From contig NZ_JAQBOF010000027.1 of the NCBI RefSeq assembly GCF_028288185.1, forward strand, positions 62,001 through 126,000: a stretch of 64,000 bases of DNA, given 5' to 3'. The position numbers were made by a program, and so were the translations under genes. Numbering within the stretch: the first letter of the stretch is position 1; every line of letters begins with the position of its first letter. The notes beneath the pieces were generated by a model. The model made no database searches. It saw only the letters and a program-made list of their open reading frames with translations, and was not told where the DNA came from. This stretch comes from Mucilaginibacter sp. (GTDB taxonomy: Bacteria > Bacteroidota > Bacteroidia > Sphingobacteriales > Sphingobacteriaceae). Positions 30,001 to 38,606 of the stretch are shown one piece after another.

Positions 30001-30152
30001 TAAACCTTGAATTTTAGATTTTTATACCGCACCTTATTTTGCCCAAAATATTGCGCACGCGCCGCAGGGCTAAATAACAGCAGGCCAATAAAACAGATCA
30101 AAATGAATGAATATTTTTTTGCTCTATTTATATAGGGGTAATTTTTATCCAT
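27006..30152 (-). CDS. Exported peptidase MA-like / TolB propeller / outer-membrane barrel protein
   Basis: I chose the ATG at 30152 over a TTG three codons upstream; the protein is about 1048 aa with a signal peptide (ends ARAQ). Residues ~45-260 are a gluzincin-type peptidase domain: HELVH (His147, Glu148, His151) with a downstream Glu in WMIEGMAEYLS. Residues ~290-590 contain TolB/PD40 repeats (SPDGKYLAFLS, SPDGKKFAFSV, SRDGKKIVFST). The C-terminal ~400 residues look like a BamA/Omp85-type beta-barrel (RVEFGGGASKYYYRV...VFGLGFTPGW). Inferred role: a surface or periplasmic metallopeptidase held by its own barrel. Confidence 0.78.
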   Translation of the reverse strand: MDKNYPYINRAKKYSFILICFIGLLLFSPAARAQYFGQNKVRYKNLKFKVYKTPHFEIYYYLKNDSMIKRFAQESELWYTLHQQVFRDTFRKANPIILYANHPDFQQTTAIDGDIEVGTGGITEGLKNRVVMPVMENNEMTRHVIGHELVHAFQYHILLGKEDNSYENINNLPLWMIEGMAEYLSLGKRDSYTAMWMRDAYLNHDIPTVKDLTESNKYFPYRYGEAFWSFIGSTYGDTIITPFFKNTARYGLAYGVRRTFGYDDKTLSQLWKTSIENTYRPYLKDTIQKPVGQLIVNDKNAGKMNVAPAISPDGKYLAFLSEKNLFTIDLFLADAKTGVVIKKLTSKVSNTHIDEFNFIESAGTWSPDGKKFAFSVFSKGRNRMLVVEVPSGKILQDISMGKAEQFSNLSWSPNGDEIVFQGLSEGQGDLYLYNFQTKKVTQLTNDKYSDYQPSFSRDGKKIVFSTDRATYDRTTSQDITFNLAEYNLATGTTTDIPLFNGANNLNPQYSSDGSQIYFLSNRDGFRNMYRYTLNNGKIEQMTDLFTGICGITEFSPALSISANDDIVYSYYRSQKYSLYNAKVSDFTVKTVGGTEINFNAAMLPPARAVGVDLINSNLKNYLAYQKIPTDSIKDIPYKPQFKLDYLASSGIGASVSSFGTGLASGVQGVFSDILGRNQIYAGAAINGEIYDFGGQVVYINQQGRWNFGGGISHIPYQFATYNVVATNHTVGSKTIPVTDERYDIIRIFQDQASLFTSYPISKSTRVEFGGGASKYYYRVDRYSTLYDTLGNVIDYSKKHISNSDYNSDPLNNGTKLTPFTVYQVNTSLVGDNSFFGVASPLNGFRYRIEGEYDFGTYKFFAPTVDLRKYVRVDPVTFAVRLYGYGRFGNSNGLYPLYVGYPFLIRGYEAQTFYNGNGKPSNGFTIDQLTGTRTAVANFEVRLPFTGPEKLSTIKSKFFFSELNFFFDAGLAWSQGNQVKFQNAPDKIGTDANGNGIYNTNQRVPALSTGISLRVNVFGYFVLEPYFAVPFNRNDVNKPVFGLGFTPGW

Positions 30153-30200
30153 AAGGTTCAAATATCAGCGCTAATTTAATAAATCCCTGTTAATAATACG

Positions 30201-32507
30201 TTAAGGATTAGTGCCAGGTTGTTTCTCGTCTGGAGGAAATCCGTTTAAAGTATCTAAAGGCATATTCAAACTGTCAGTTGCAGTAGTGTCTGTTGATATT
30301 CTTGGCGAAGGGCAGTCATAGCTTTTGGTGATCTTTGTCCATGGTTTAGGGAATGGGCCATAGCTATACCCCGAGTTAGGATCGGCATAAACCCGCTCCA
30401 TAAAGCTGCCAAAAATAGGCAGCGCGGTGTGCGATCCTTCACCACTTTCTGATGAATTAAAGTGTACGCTTCTATCATCGGCACCAACCCAAATACCTGT
30501 AACCAGGTCCTTGGTAATACCCATGTACCAGCCATCGACATAATCAGATGATGTGCCTGTTTTGCCGCCTATCTGGTTGTTTTTTTTCCATAGGCCGTTG
30601 TACTCCCATAGTGCTTGCGAGGTACCGCCCGGTTCTTCCATACCACCTCTAAACATATATAGCATTAACCAGGCAACTTCTTCGCTTATAGCTCTTTCTG
30701 TTTTTAAGGCAAATTCCTGTAAGGTGTTTCCATCATGATCGGTTATCTTGGTAACTAACAATGGATCTATTTTTTGACCCTTATTAAGGAATGTACTATA
30801 AGCGCGCACCATTTCATAAACCGATACATCATTTGATCCCAACGAAACAGACGGGACCGCCTTTAACGGACTTTCGATACCGCATTTATGCGCGTACTCA
30901 ACTATCTTATCCCAACCCACTTTTTCAGTCACCTGCGCGGTAATAGAGTTTACCGATTTGCCCATAGCCCAGCGTAATGACATTTCCTGGTAGCTAAATT
31001 TAAAGTCGGCATTATTAGGAGCCCAAACTTGTTCTTTACCACCATCGGTATACTTAATAGATACAGGCTGATCTGTAAATTTATCGCAAGGTGTGAAGCC
31101 GTTATCCAAAGCGGTTAAATAAGCAAATGGCTTAAAGGTTGAACCAGCTTGCCTTTTTGATTGGTTAACGTGGTCGTAATTAAAGTATTTATGATTGATG
31201 CCGCCCACCCAAACTTTAATTTTACCGGATGATGGTTCGATGGTCATCATACCGGTATTTAAAATTCGGGTATAGTATTTAATAGAATCAACACTCGAAA
31301 ACGTGGTGTCTTTTTCGCCTTTCCAGGTAAAGACCTTCATCCTTTTAGGTTTTTCAAAGTATTGTTTTATCTGGATAGTATCGCCATGATATTTTGCAGA
31401 TAACAGCTTGTAAATAGGCAGGTGCTGCTCGGCTTTTTGCAGGAAATCTACTATCTCCTTACCTTTCGAGTCGCGCCATGGGTTTTTAGTGCCCCATATA
31501 TTATCAAAGCGCTTTTGCAGCATCTTCATTTTTTCTGCTACAGCTTCTTCGGCATATTGTTGCAGGCGGGAATCTATTGTAGTATAGATCTTTAAACCAT
31601 CTTCATACAGATCATAATCATTATCCTTACACCATTTTTTAAGCCAGCGTTCTACCGCTTCGCGGATGTACGAATCGCCATGCGAATCGTTTTCTACATA
31701 ACTTAAATTTAAGCCTATAGGCATTTTGGTATAAGTGCTATAATCAGCCTGACTTAAAAAACCATATTTTTCCATTTGGCCCAATACCGTATTTCTACGC
31801 TCGATTGCTCGGTCAGGATTATTAATAGGATTATAGGTTGATGTTGCCTTCAACATGCCTATCAGCGTTGCAGCTTCGGCAGGGGTAACGGCATCAGGTG
31901 TTTTATCAAAGAATTTTAGGGTGGCGGTTTTAATACCAAATGAGTTATTACCAAATGGAACAGTATTTAAGTAAAGTGTTAATATCTCTTGCTTATTATA
32001 AACATGCTCAATTTTATAAGCGGTTAACCATTCTTTACATTTAGAAACCAGCGTGCGCACAAGCGGGATATGCCTTAACAATCCCTGAGATTTTCTTTTA
32101 CGAGTTGAGTACAAGTTCTTGGCTAACTGCTGGGTAATGGTACTACCGCCGCGTTTATCGCCTTTGGCGGTTGAAAGTATGCTGGTAAAAAACGAATAAA
32201 AATCAACGCCACCATGCTTGTAAAAACGCACATCTTCAGTAGCTACTAACGCGTTTACTATGCTGGGTGAGATCTCTTTATATTCAACCGGCGAGCGGTT
32301 TTCGTGATAATATTCGCCGATCAATTTGCCATCAGCAGTGTATACTTGCGAGCCTACCGACATGATTGGACTTTTAATGTCCTGCATATCAGGCGTGTAG
32401 CCAAACAGCCAAAGGAAATTTAATTCAACGGCACAGAAAAATATGATTATAGCGTAGATGAATATGACGAAGTATCTCAGGTATTGGTTTTTTATACGTC
32501 TGAACAT
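30201..32507 (-). CDS. Class A penicillin-binding protein (PBP1A type)
   Basis: A 768-aa bifunctional peptidoglycan synthase with one N-terminal membrane segment (about residues 12-36). The GT51 domain has catalytic Glu91 in ATEDVRFYKHGG and GGSTITQQ at 120-127. The transpeptidase motifs are Ser456-Thr-Phe-Lys459, Ser518-Val-Asn520 and Lys649-Thr-Gly-Thr. The length fits the PBP1A/PonA group. It is the last gene of this minus-strand stretch before the peptidase/barrel gene. A TAAATTTG element (32575-32568) about 60 bases upstream could be its promoter. Confidence 0.93.
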   Translation of the reverse strand: MFRRIKNQYLRYFVIFIYAIIIFFCAVELNFLWLFGYTPDMQDIKSPIMSVGSQVYTADGKLIGEYYHENRSPVEYKEISPSIVNALVATEDVRFYKHGGVDFYSFFTSILSTAKGDKRGGSTITQQLAKNLYSTRKRKSQGLLRHIPLVRTLVSKCKEWLTAYKIEHVYNKQEILTLYLNTVPFGNNSFGIKTATLKFFDKTPDAVTPAEAATLIGMLKATSTYNPINNPDRAIERRNTVLGQMEKYGFLSQADYSTYTKMPIGLNLSYVENDSHGDSYIREAVERWLKKWCKDNDYDLYEDGLKIYTTIDSRLQQYAEEAVAEKMKMLQKRFDNIWGTKNPWRDSKGKEIVDFLQKAEQHLPIYKLLSAKYHGDTIQIKQYFEKPKRMKVFTWKGEKDTTFSSVDSIKYYTRILNTGMMTIEPSSGKIKVWVGGINHKYFNYDHVNQSKRQAGSTFKPFAYLTALDNGFTPCDKFTDQPVSIKYTDGGKEQVWAPNNADFKFSYQEMSLRWAMGKSVNSITAQVTEKVGWDKIVEYAHKCGIESPLKAVPSVSLGSNDVSVYEMVRAYSTFLNKGQKIDPLLVTKITDHDGNTLQEFALKTERAISEEVAWLMLYMFRGGMEEPGGTSQALWEYNGLWKKNNQIGGKTGTSSDYVDGWYMGITKDLVTGIWVGADDRSVHFNSSESGEGSHTALPIFGSFMERVYADPNSGYSYGPFPKPWTKITKSYDCPSPRISTDTTATDSLNMPLDTLNGFPPDEKQPGTNP

Positions 32508-32567
32508 GCGGTAAAGATGTAAAATTATGGCTCAAAATCATAGCCGGTTTATAATTATGTAACAACG

Positions 32568-32575
32568 CAAATTTA
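32568..32575 (-). promoter_or_regulatory. -7 element upstream of PBP1A
   Basis: TAAATTTG on the minus strand, 60 bases before the start codon; no -33 TTG at the expected distance. Confidence 0.35.
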
Positions 32576-32616
32576 ACAGTTAAATTTTAGGGGAGGAAGT
32601 ATGTAGACGCAAAGTA

Positions 32617-32964
32617 TTACATCTCTACTTGTTTGGTTGCTTTTGCAAATTTATTAAATGCTAAGGCCTTGTTTATCCAACTGTCAAATTCTTTTTTTGT
32701 TTTCATGGCGTCCTGGCTTACAAATACAAAATCTTTCAACGCCTTACCGTTGCGGATCATTCCGCGGACACCGTTTAACTCCAATGCTTCTTTATATTCA
32801 GGGCCAATGCGGCAAAGCATTTCATCGGCACTGGCGCAAACACACATTTTGCCATTTACCATAAAGCAAATACCCCGAAACATTTTCTTTTCTTCCACAT
32901 CAGCCAAACCTAGTTCGGCTAAAGCCTCTCTTATTTTATCTGCAAGTTCTTCGTTATAAGCCAT
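32617..32964 (-). CDS. TfoX N-terminal-domain protein
   Basis: A 115-aa protein. KKMFRGICFMVNGKMCVCASADEMLCRIGPE is the core of the TfoX/Sxy N-terminal domain (PF04993). Only this domain is present; the C-terminal half found in the competence regulator is missing, as is common in Bacteroidota. It lies one base after the GH92 gene and so is probably in the same transcript. The link to competence is uncertain, although a comEC gene occurs 16 kb away. Confidence 0.85.
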   Translation of the reverse strand: MAYNEELADKIREALAELGLADVEEKKMFRGICFMVNGKMCVCASADEMLCRIGPEYKEALELNGVRGMIRNGKALKDFVFVSQDAMKTKKEFDSWINKALAFNKFAKATKQVEM

Positions 32965-32965
32965 A

Positions 32966-35524
32966 TTAAAATTGTGCTGTGGTTATTAAACTTAATTTGC
33001 CGTTTTTAACAGCAATGGCCCTTATCGTCATTTTTGGTGACGCAGGTATAGGTTTAGTATACAAAGTGGATAATGTAGTAGGAGCAGACCCATCCGTAGT
33101 ATAATAAAAAGTATCAGGCTCTATATCATTACTCCTGATCTCGGCCAGTGCCGGCGGAGCAAACGTTTTTAAAGTAACAATAACTGGATTTGGTACTATC
33201 AGGTTATCTGGAATGGCCGAGATTGATTTCTCCAGGTCCTGCATAAACATCTTGTTAGGCAGGCGACCTGTATAAATTTCAAACTCACCGCCATTGGCAA
33301 TATCATTATAGTTGATATAGAGTTTATTGTAGGCTTTCTTATCCAGGTTCATTCCCTGTAAATAGATATTGTTACGCGCTATTGAGGAACCTGAATTTAG
33401 GATAGTGAATTTCTTGCCATTCTCCAGGTTAATAACCGCTTTTTCAAATTGTGGTAAGCCTATCTGAAACTGCTGCTGACCCGGCGCGATATTATAAATC
33501 CCTAAGGAACTCATTACATACCAGGCTGACATTTGGCCGCAATCGTCATTGCCCGATAAGCCGTCTGGTTTGTTACTATACTGTTCGCTCAAAATCTTAT
33601 TAATAAAGAATTGTGTTTTGTCTGCATCATCTGTAAAGTTGAACAAGTAAGCCATGTGATGGCTTGGCTCGTTGCCGTGCGCATATTGACCTATCAGCCC
33701 GGTTATGTCTGATGTTTCTTTGCCTGTTAGCGGTGCGTTGGTAGTAAAAAGCTCATCCAACCTTGCCGCAAATTGAGTTTTGCCCCCCATACGGTTCATT
33801 AAACCACTAACATCCTGCGGCACCAGGAAGGTATATTGCCAGGCATTACCTTCTACATAATTATCATTAACATCGGTAGGGTTAAATGGCATAAACCAGT
33901 TGCCCTTAACCTGAGCCTGCATAAAGCCATTTTCTTTATTATGTACGTTTTTCCAGTACTGCGCACGTTTAATGTATTCTGCGTAATCAACAGGCTTGTT
34001 CAGCATTTTAGCCATCTGGGCAATGCACCAGTCATCATAAGCATATTCTAAAGTTTTTGATACTGACTCTTTATCGTCATCAGCCAAAACCAACCCGTGT
34101 GTTCTGTATGAACGTAAACCAAACTGATCACGGTTTACCGATGCCTTCATAGCATCCAGCGCTTTTTCAGCATTGAAATCTCTTATCCCTTTTGCATAGG
34201 CATCAACAATAACAGGTATAGAATGATTACCTATCATGCAGTAGGTTTCATTTGATGCGAGCGACCATATCGGCAATAGTCCCTGTTGGTCATAGATGGC
34301 CATGAAGCTTTTTATAAAATCCAGCGTACGCTTTCTATCTATTAAAGTAAGCAGCGGATGCTCGGCCCTGAAAGTATCCCATAAAGAAAATACAGTGTAA
34401 TAATTAAAGCCTTCTGCTATATGGATCTTTTGATCCATGCCTCGGTATTGACCATCTATATCACTATAGATATTTGGTGATAGCATGCTGTGATATAACG
34501 CTGTATAAAATATAGTGCGTTTTACTTTCCCATAGTCAATCTGCGCAACTTTTTTACCTGGAGGGCGGCCGTAGCCATAAACTAGTGCTTCTGCTGATTG
34601 TTGCTGTTCTTGTTGTAACGGAGGTGCGCCGCCTTCAACTTCTATCTTCGACAGGGCATTTATCCAGGCTGTCTTTGCTTGTTTCTGAACTCTTTTAAAA
34701 TCGAAATCAGGTATTTCAGTGTTCAGGTTCTTTAATGCGCCTTCCACGCTTACAGCCGATATCCCCACTTTTGATATTACTTCGCCTGGATTATTAAATT
34801 GGATATACAGTTTAATGTTCTTACCCTCAGCTTTTTTTAAACCGTTTTGCAATTTATCATTAACCGCTATGCCATAAGTTTTAAATGATTTTGAAAATTT
34901 GGCATAGAAGTACACATGCTGATCATTTGCCCAGCTTCTTGATTCACGATAACCACGGATCTCATGGTCGTTAATAATCTCGATCCACGAACTTAAAACC
35001 TGGTCGCGGTGTTGCAGATCAATAATAATATTTGCCCGTTGTGTTGATGGGTAATTATAACGATGCATGCCTGCCCGGGTTGTAGCGGTTAACTCTACGC
35101 CAATATTATATTTATCCAACTGACTTTTATAATAACCCGGCGATGCCGATTCGTTTTTCTTTTTAAAAGGCGAGCTATAATCGGTGTTTTTAAACTGGGG
35201 ATCGCCGGTAGTAGGCATAAACAGGATATCGCAATAATCGGCAATGCCCGTGCCACTTAAATGGGTATGTGAAAAACCGTAAACAACCGTATCTGTATAA
35301 TGATAGCCCGAGCAGCCGTCCCACCCCTCTAAACGGGTATCGGGGCTAAGCTGTACCATACCAAAAGGCACAACTGCCCCAGGGTAGGTGTGGCCGTGGC
35401 CTCCCGTACCAATAAACGGATCAACATAAGGCGTATAATCTTTTTTCTTTTGTGCCGATGCCGACAAGCTTAAAGCTGTTGCAGCCAAAAGTAAAATACG
35501 AGAAATCTTTACCACTTTACGCAA
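32966..35524 (-). CDS. GH92 alpha-1,2-mannosidase-like enzyme
   Basis: An 852-aa protein. The start is a TTG at 35524 (stop upstream; a GTG three codons later is possible), leading into a signal peptide (ends SASAQ). The N-terminal beta-sandwich (DPFIGTGGHGHTYPGAVVPFGMVQLSPDT...SGYHY) and the barrel with DCGQMSAWYVMSSLGIY are diagnostic of GH92. The last ~70 residues add a chitobiase-type C-terminal domain (TFYYTTDGSAPTTLSTLYTKPI). It is a Ca-dependent exo-mannosidase, probably on N-glycan or yeast mannan substrates in the periplasm. Confidence 0.93.
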   Translation of the reverse strand: MRKVVKISRILLLAATALSLSASAQKKKDYTPYVDPFIGTGGHGHTYPGAVVPFGMVQLSPDTRLEGWDGCSGYHYTDTVVYGFSHTHLSGTGIADYCDILFMPTTGDPQFKNTDYSSPFKKKNESASPGYYKSQLDKYNIGVELTATTRAGMHRYNYPSTQRANIIIDLQHRDQVLSSWIEIINDHEIRGYRESRSWANDQHVYFYAKFSKSFKTYGIAVNDKLQNGLKKAEGKNIKLYIQFNNPGEVISKVGISAVSVEGALKNLNTEIPDFDFKRVQKQAKTAWINALSKIEVEGGAPPLQQEQQQSAEALVYGYGRPPGKKVAQIDYGKVKRTIFYTALYHSMLSPNIYSDIDGQYRGMDQKIHIAEGFNYYTVFSLWDTFRAEHPLLTLIDRKRTLDFIKSFMAIYDQQGLLPIWSLASNETYCMIGNHSIPVIVDAYAKGIRDFNAEKALDAMKASVNRDQFGLRSYRTHGLVLADDDKESVSKTLEYAYDDWCIAQMAKMLNKPVDYAEYIKRAQYWKNVHNKENGFMQAQVKGNWFMPFNPTDVNDNYVEGNAWQYTFLVPQDVSGLMNRMGGKTQFAARLDELFTTNAPLTGKETSDITGLIGQYAHGNEPSHHMAYLFNFTDDADKTQFFINKILSEQYSNKPDGLSGNDDCGQMSAWYVMSSLGIYNIAPGQQQFQIGLPQFEKAVINLENGKKFTILNSGSSIARNNIYLQGMNLDKKAYNKLYINYNDIANGGEFEIYTGRLPNKMFMQDLEKSISAIPDNLIVPNPVIVTLKTFAPPALAEIRSNDIEPDTFYYTTDGSAPTTLSTLYTKPIPASPKMTIRAIAVKNGKLSLITTAQF

Positions 35525-35581
35525 ATATTAATTTAACCCGCAAATTAATAAAGTTAACAGATTTATAAGTAACCGAAGTAG

Positions 35582-36358
35582 TTAAATAAGGTTAAAATCA
35601 TCCGCATCCTTTAAAAAAGGTAAAAGGCGGCGTGTTTTAATAACTTCGTCTGCTATGATAGAAAAGGTGTATACATCTTCCTCATCGCGTTTATAATAAA
35701 CCACGTTACCATTTGGATCTATACAGGTCGAATCGCCCGAATGATAAACCTCATTACCATCATGCCCGACACGGTTAACGCCTATAACATAGGTTTGATT
35801 TTCGACAGCTCGTGCAGGTATTAACGTGCGCCAGTGTAAAGCCCGGCGCTCGGGCCAGTTGGCTACAATTAACAACAGATCATAAGCCTCGTCAACATTA
35901 CGCATCCATACCGGGAAGCGAAGATCATAACATATCATTGGGCAAATTTTCCACCCTTTTAATTCAACAATCAGTTTTTTCGTTCCCGCAGTATAGGTAT
36001 GATCTTCTTTGCCTAAAGCAAACAAATGGCGTTTATCGTAATAATTACACTTGCCGTCAGGCAGCATCCATATTAGCCGGTTGTAGTATTTTTCCTTTTC
36101 TTGTATAATCAAGCTGCCCGTTACTACACATTCATATTTCTGGGCTATTTTATGCATCCATTGCATAGTTTTGCCACCCATTGGTTCAGCAAGTTCTTTG
36201 GCATTCATGGTGAAACCGGTATTAAACATTTCGGGCAGAATGATCAAATTGGTTTTCTCTCGTATTCCCGATAGTCGTAATCCTATGTTTTGCAGGTTCT
36301 GGTCTATTTTCTCCCAAAACAAATATCCTTGAAACACAGTGATCTTTAAGTTTTCCAT
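35582..36358 (-). CDS. Omega-amidase, YafV/NIT2-type nitrilase-fold amidohydrolase
   Basis: A 258-aa cytoplasmic protein. The C-N hydrolase triad is visible: Glu in LPEMFNTGF, Lys in YYDKRHLF and Cys in PMICYDLRFP. It deaminates the omega-amides of 2-oxo acids, such as 2-oxoglutaramate formed by glutamine transamination. Directly upstream on the same strand, 40 bases away, is a YbdL-like methionine aminotransferase, the enzyme that makes its substrate. The pair forms a closed glutamine-driven methionine salvage step. Confidence 0.87.
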   Translation of the reverse strand: MENLKITVFQGYLFWEKIDQNLQNIGLRLSGIREKTNLIILPEMFNTGFTMNAKELAEPMGGKTMQWMHKIAQKYECVVTGSLIIQEKEKYYNRLIWMLPDGKCNYYDKRHLFALGKEDHTYTAGTKKLIVELKGWKICPMICYDLRFPVWMRNVDEAYDLLLIVANWPERRALHWRTLIPARAVENQTYVIGVNRVGHDGNEVYHSGDSTCIDPNGNVVYYKRDEEDVYTFSIIADEVIKTRRLLPFLKDADDFNLI

Positions 36359-36398
36359 AGCAGTTGGGTTCGGCTTAACTAATACGTAATTATTTTCA

Positions 36399-37553
36399 TC
36401 AAAGTTTAAAATCTATCAATCTATTAACGGCATCATCCAAAGTTTCTTGCCTTTTGGCAAAACAAAATCGTAAAACCTTGTGGTCTGTACCTTGTGTATA
36501 AAAAACAGAAGTTGGTATACAGGCAACCCCGGCTTCTTTTGTTAGTCGCAAGGCAAAATCAGTATCGGCTTCGTTAGTTAAGTGGCCATATCTAACAGAT
36601 TGAAAATAAGAACCATATGAAGGTAATAATTCAAATTTAGTTTCCGCTAATCCTTTTTTAAAATGATCTCGCTTTTCCTGGAAAAAGGCAGGCAGGTTTA
36701 AGTAGATATTCTCATCTTTTAAATACTCAGCTATACCGTACTGCATTGCCGAGTTTACGCTGAACACCAAAAACTGGTGCACTTTTCTAAACTCCTGCAT
36801 TAAATAAGCAGGAGCGAGGCAGTAGCCTACTTTCCAGCCGGTGGCATGCAGTAGTTTACCAAATGATGCTATTATAAAGCTGCGCTGCTGTAGCTCGAGA
36901 TATCGTGCCATACTATGATGTATTTCACCATCGTATATTAAATGCTCATATACCTCGTCGCTTAATATTAGTATATCCTGATCTTTAACTATTGCGCTTA
37001 ACTCCTCTATATCTTCCTGGTGCAAAATGGTAGCGGTAGGGTTATGTGGCGAGTTAAGTATGATCAACTTTGTACGATTATTGGTCAGTTTTTTCACCAT
37101 GGCCCAATCAATGCGGTAATTATTGCCTGGTTGAAGCTCTAACGACTTTACAACGCCGCCCGCCAGTTTTATTGCCGGTGCATAACAATCAAAAGCAGGC
37201 TCAAATACAATAACCTCATCATTAGGGTTTATAATAGCAGTGATAGCGGTAAATATGGCTTGTGTGCCGCCGGCGGTAATGGTTATTTCGGTGTCGGGGT
37301 CATAGTCGGCACTATATAGTTTTTTGGTTTTATGGGCTATCTCATTGCGTAAAGCCTTTACGCCTGCCATTGGGGCATATTGATTGTGCCCATCCTTCAT
37401 AGCTTTATTAACCAACTCAATTAATTCTGGCGAGCAATTATAATCAGGGAAACCTTGTGATAAATTTATAGCACCAACCTCTGCCGCCAGGGCAGACATG
37501 GTGGTAAATATAGTAGTGCCTACTTGCGGTAGTTTTGATACAATAGATGTCAT
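36399..37553 (-). CDS. Methionine/glutamine-type aminotransferase (YbdL-like)
   Basis: A 384-aa fold-type I PLP aminotransferase. NLSQGFPDYNCSPEL opens the domain, ILNSPHNPTATILH and LILSDEVYEHLIY bind PLP, and the Schiff-base Lys is in ASFGKLLHATGWKVGY. This resembles E. coli YbdL and kynurenine aminotransferase/glutamine transaminase K. It uses glutamine to re-aminate 4-methylthio-2-oxobutanoate to methionine; the partner omega-amidase follows in the same operon. Confidence 0.85.
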   Translation of the reverse strand: MTSIVSKLPQVGTTIFTTMSALAAEVGAINLSQGFPDYNCSPELIELVNKAMKDGHNQYAPMAGVKALRNEIAHKTKKLYSADYDPDTEITITAGGTQAIFTAITAIINPNDEVIVFEPAFDCYAPAIKLAGGVVKSLELQPGNNYRIDWAMVKKLTNNRTKLIILNSPHNPTATILHQEDIEELSAIVKDQDILILSDEVYEHLIYDGEIHHSMARYLELQQRSFIIASFGKLLHATGWKVGYCLAPAYLMQEFRKVHQFLVFSVNSAMQYGIAEYLKDENIYLNLPAFFQEKRDHFKKGLAETKFELLPSYGSYFQSVRYGHLTNEADTDFALRLTKEAGVACIPTSVFYTQGTDHKVLRFCFAKRQETLDDAVNRLIDFKL

Positions 37554-37589
37554 GTTCGGCTAAATTAACTAAAAACTAATAGAGTGTCA

Positions 37590-37617
37590 CCTTTTGCCTT
37601 CCAGCTTTTACCTTTCG
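37590..37617. repeat. Degenerate heptamer array before the ABC importer
   Basis: Four 7-bp units in tandem: CCTTTTG, CCTTCCA, GCTTTTA, CCTTTCG. It lies 23 bases before the start codon of the substrate-binding protein. Confidence 0.6.
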
Positions 37618-37640
37618 CCCCATTTACTTAACTTAGTAAA

Positions 37641-38606
37641 ATGAAAAAATATCTGCCGCTTATACTGCTAGCCATCCTTGTAACCGCCTGCCAATCTCCC
37701 AAAGTTAACAACGGGCCGGTGGTTGGCTTTGTTGATGCTTTTGAAGATGCTACCATAGCCCAAGCCCGGACCGGTTTTACCGATGCTTTAAAGAAAAATG
37801 GTTTCAGCGAAGAGCAAAAAACGGTTCAAATAGAATATCGTAATGCCCAGGGTGATATCCCCACATTAACCCAGATAGTCAATTATTTTGTATCAGAAAA
37901 TGTCGACCTGTTGGCTACGTGTACTACTTTATCATCAGTTACCGCGGTGCAAAAAACTAAAACCATTCCTATTTTCGAAATGGTATCGCCAACGCCCGAA
38001 CGGATGAAGGTATTGGATGCTAAAGGCAAAGCACCTGCCAATTTATTTGGCGCGGTTGAAGATTTACAATATATTGATACCTCGTTTTCTATCATCCCTA
38101 AATTACTAAAGCCCAAAGGCGCTAAGTTGGTTATCGGCATGATTTATAACCAGGCCGAACCACAATCGGCAGATGCTATGCAGCGTATTAAAGCACTGGC
38201 TGATAAATTGAATGTTACGTTAATAGCTTTACCGCTAAACTCATCAGCAGATGCACAACTGGTAACAAAAGCGCTTTTAGGTAAAAACATAGATGCCTTT
38301 TTTGCGAACCCTGATAATACCGTATTTGCATCGTTTGAAACCATATTAAAAAACTGTAATCAAGCTAATGTTCCCATATTTACCAGCGAAGCCGGTTTAG
38401 TGCAACGTGGCGCAGTAGCCGCTTTTGGTGCTGATATTTACCAATGGGGATATCAGGCCGGCGAACAAGCCGCACAATATCTTAAAACCCATAAAACTGA
38501 TGGTTTAAAGCCGGAGATGGTTAAGATAAGGAAACGAGTTTATAACCCGGCAGCGGTTAAAAAGTATAATATCACTATACCTTCAAATTTTGAAGCTGTA
38601 AAATAA
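37641..38606 (+). CDS. ABC transporter substrate-binding lipoprotein (PF04392/TrpX type)
   Basis: A 321-aa protein with lipobox VTAC (Cys16). GPVVGFVDAFEDATIAQARTGFTDAL and the later VGMIYNQAEPQS fit the ABC_sub_bind family related to TrpX and LsrB-like proteins. Ligand unknown; family members bind aromatic amino acids or purine-like compounds. The stop overlaps the permease start by one base (TAATG). The expected ATPase gene is absent downstream. Confidence 0.85.
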   Translation: MKKYLPLILLAILVTACQSPKVNNGPVVGFVDAFEDATIAQARTGFTDALKKNGFSEEQKTVQIEYRNAQGDIPTLTQIVNYFVSENVDLLATCTTLSSVTAVQKTKTIPIFEMVSPTPERMKVLDAKGKAPANLFGAVEDLQYIDTSFSIIPKLLKPKGAKLVIGMIYNQAEPQSADAMQRIKALADKLNVTLIALPLNSSADAQLVTKALLGKNIDAFFANPDNTVFASFETILKNCNQANVPIFTSEAGLVQRGAVAAFGADIYQWGYQAGEQAAQYLKTHKTDGLKPEMVKIRKRVYNPAAVKKYNITIPSNFEAVK

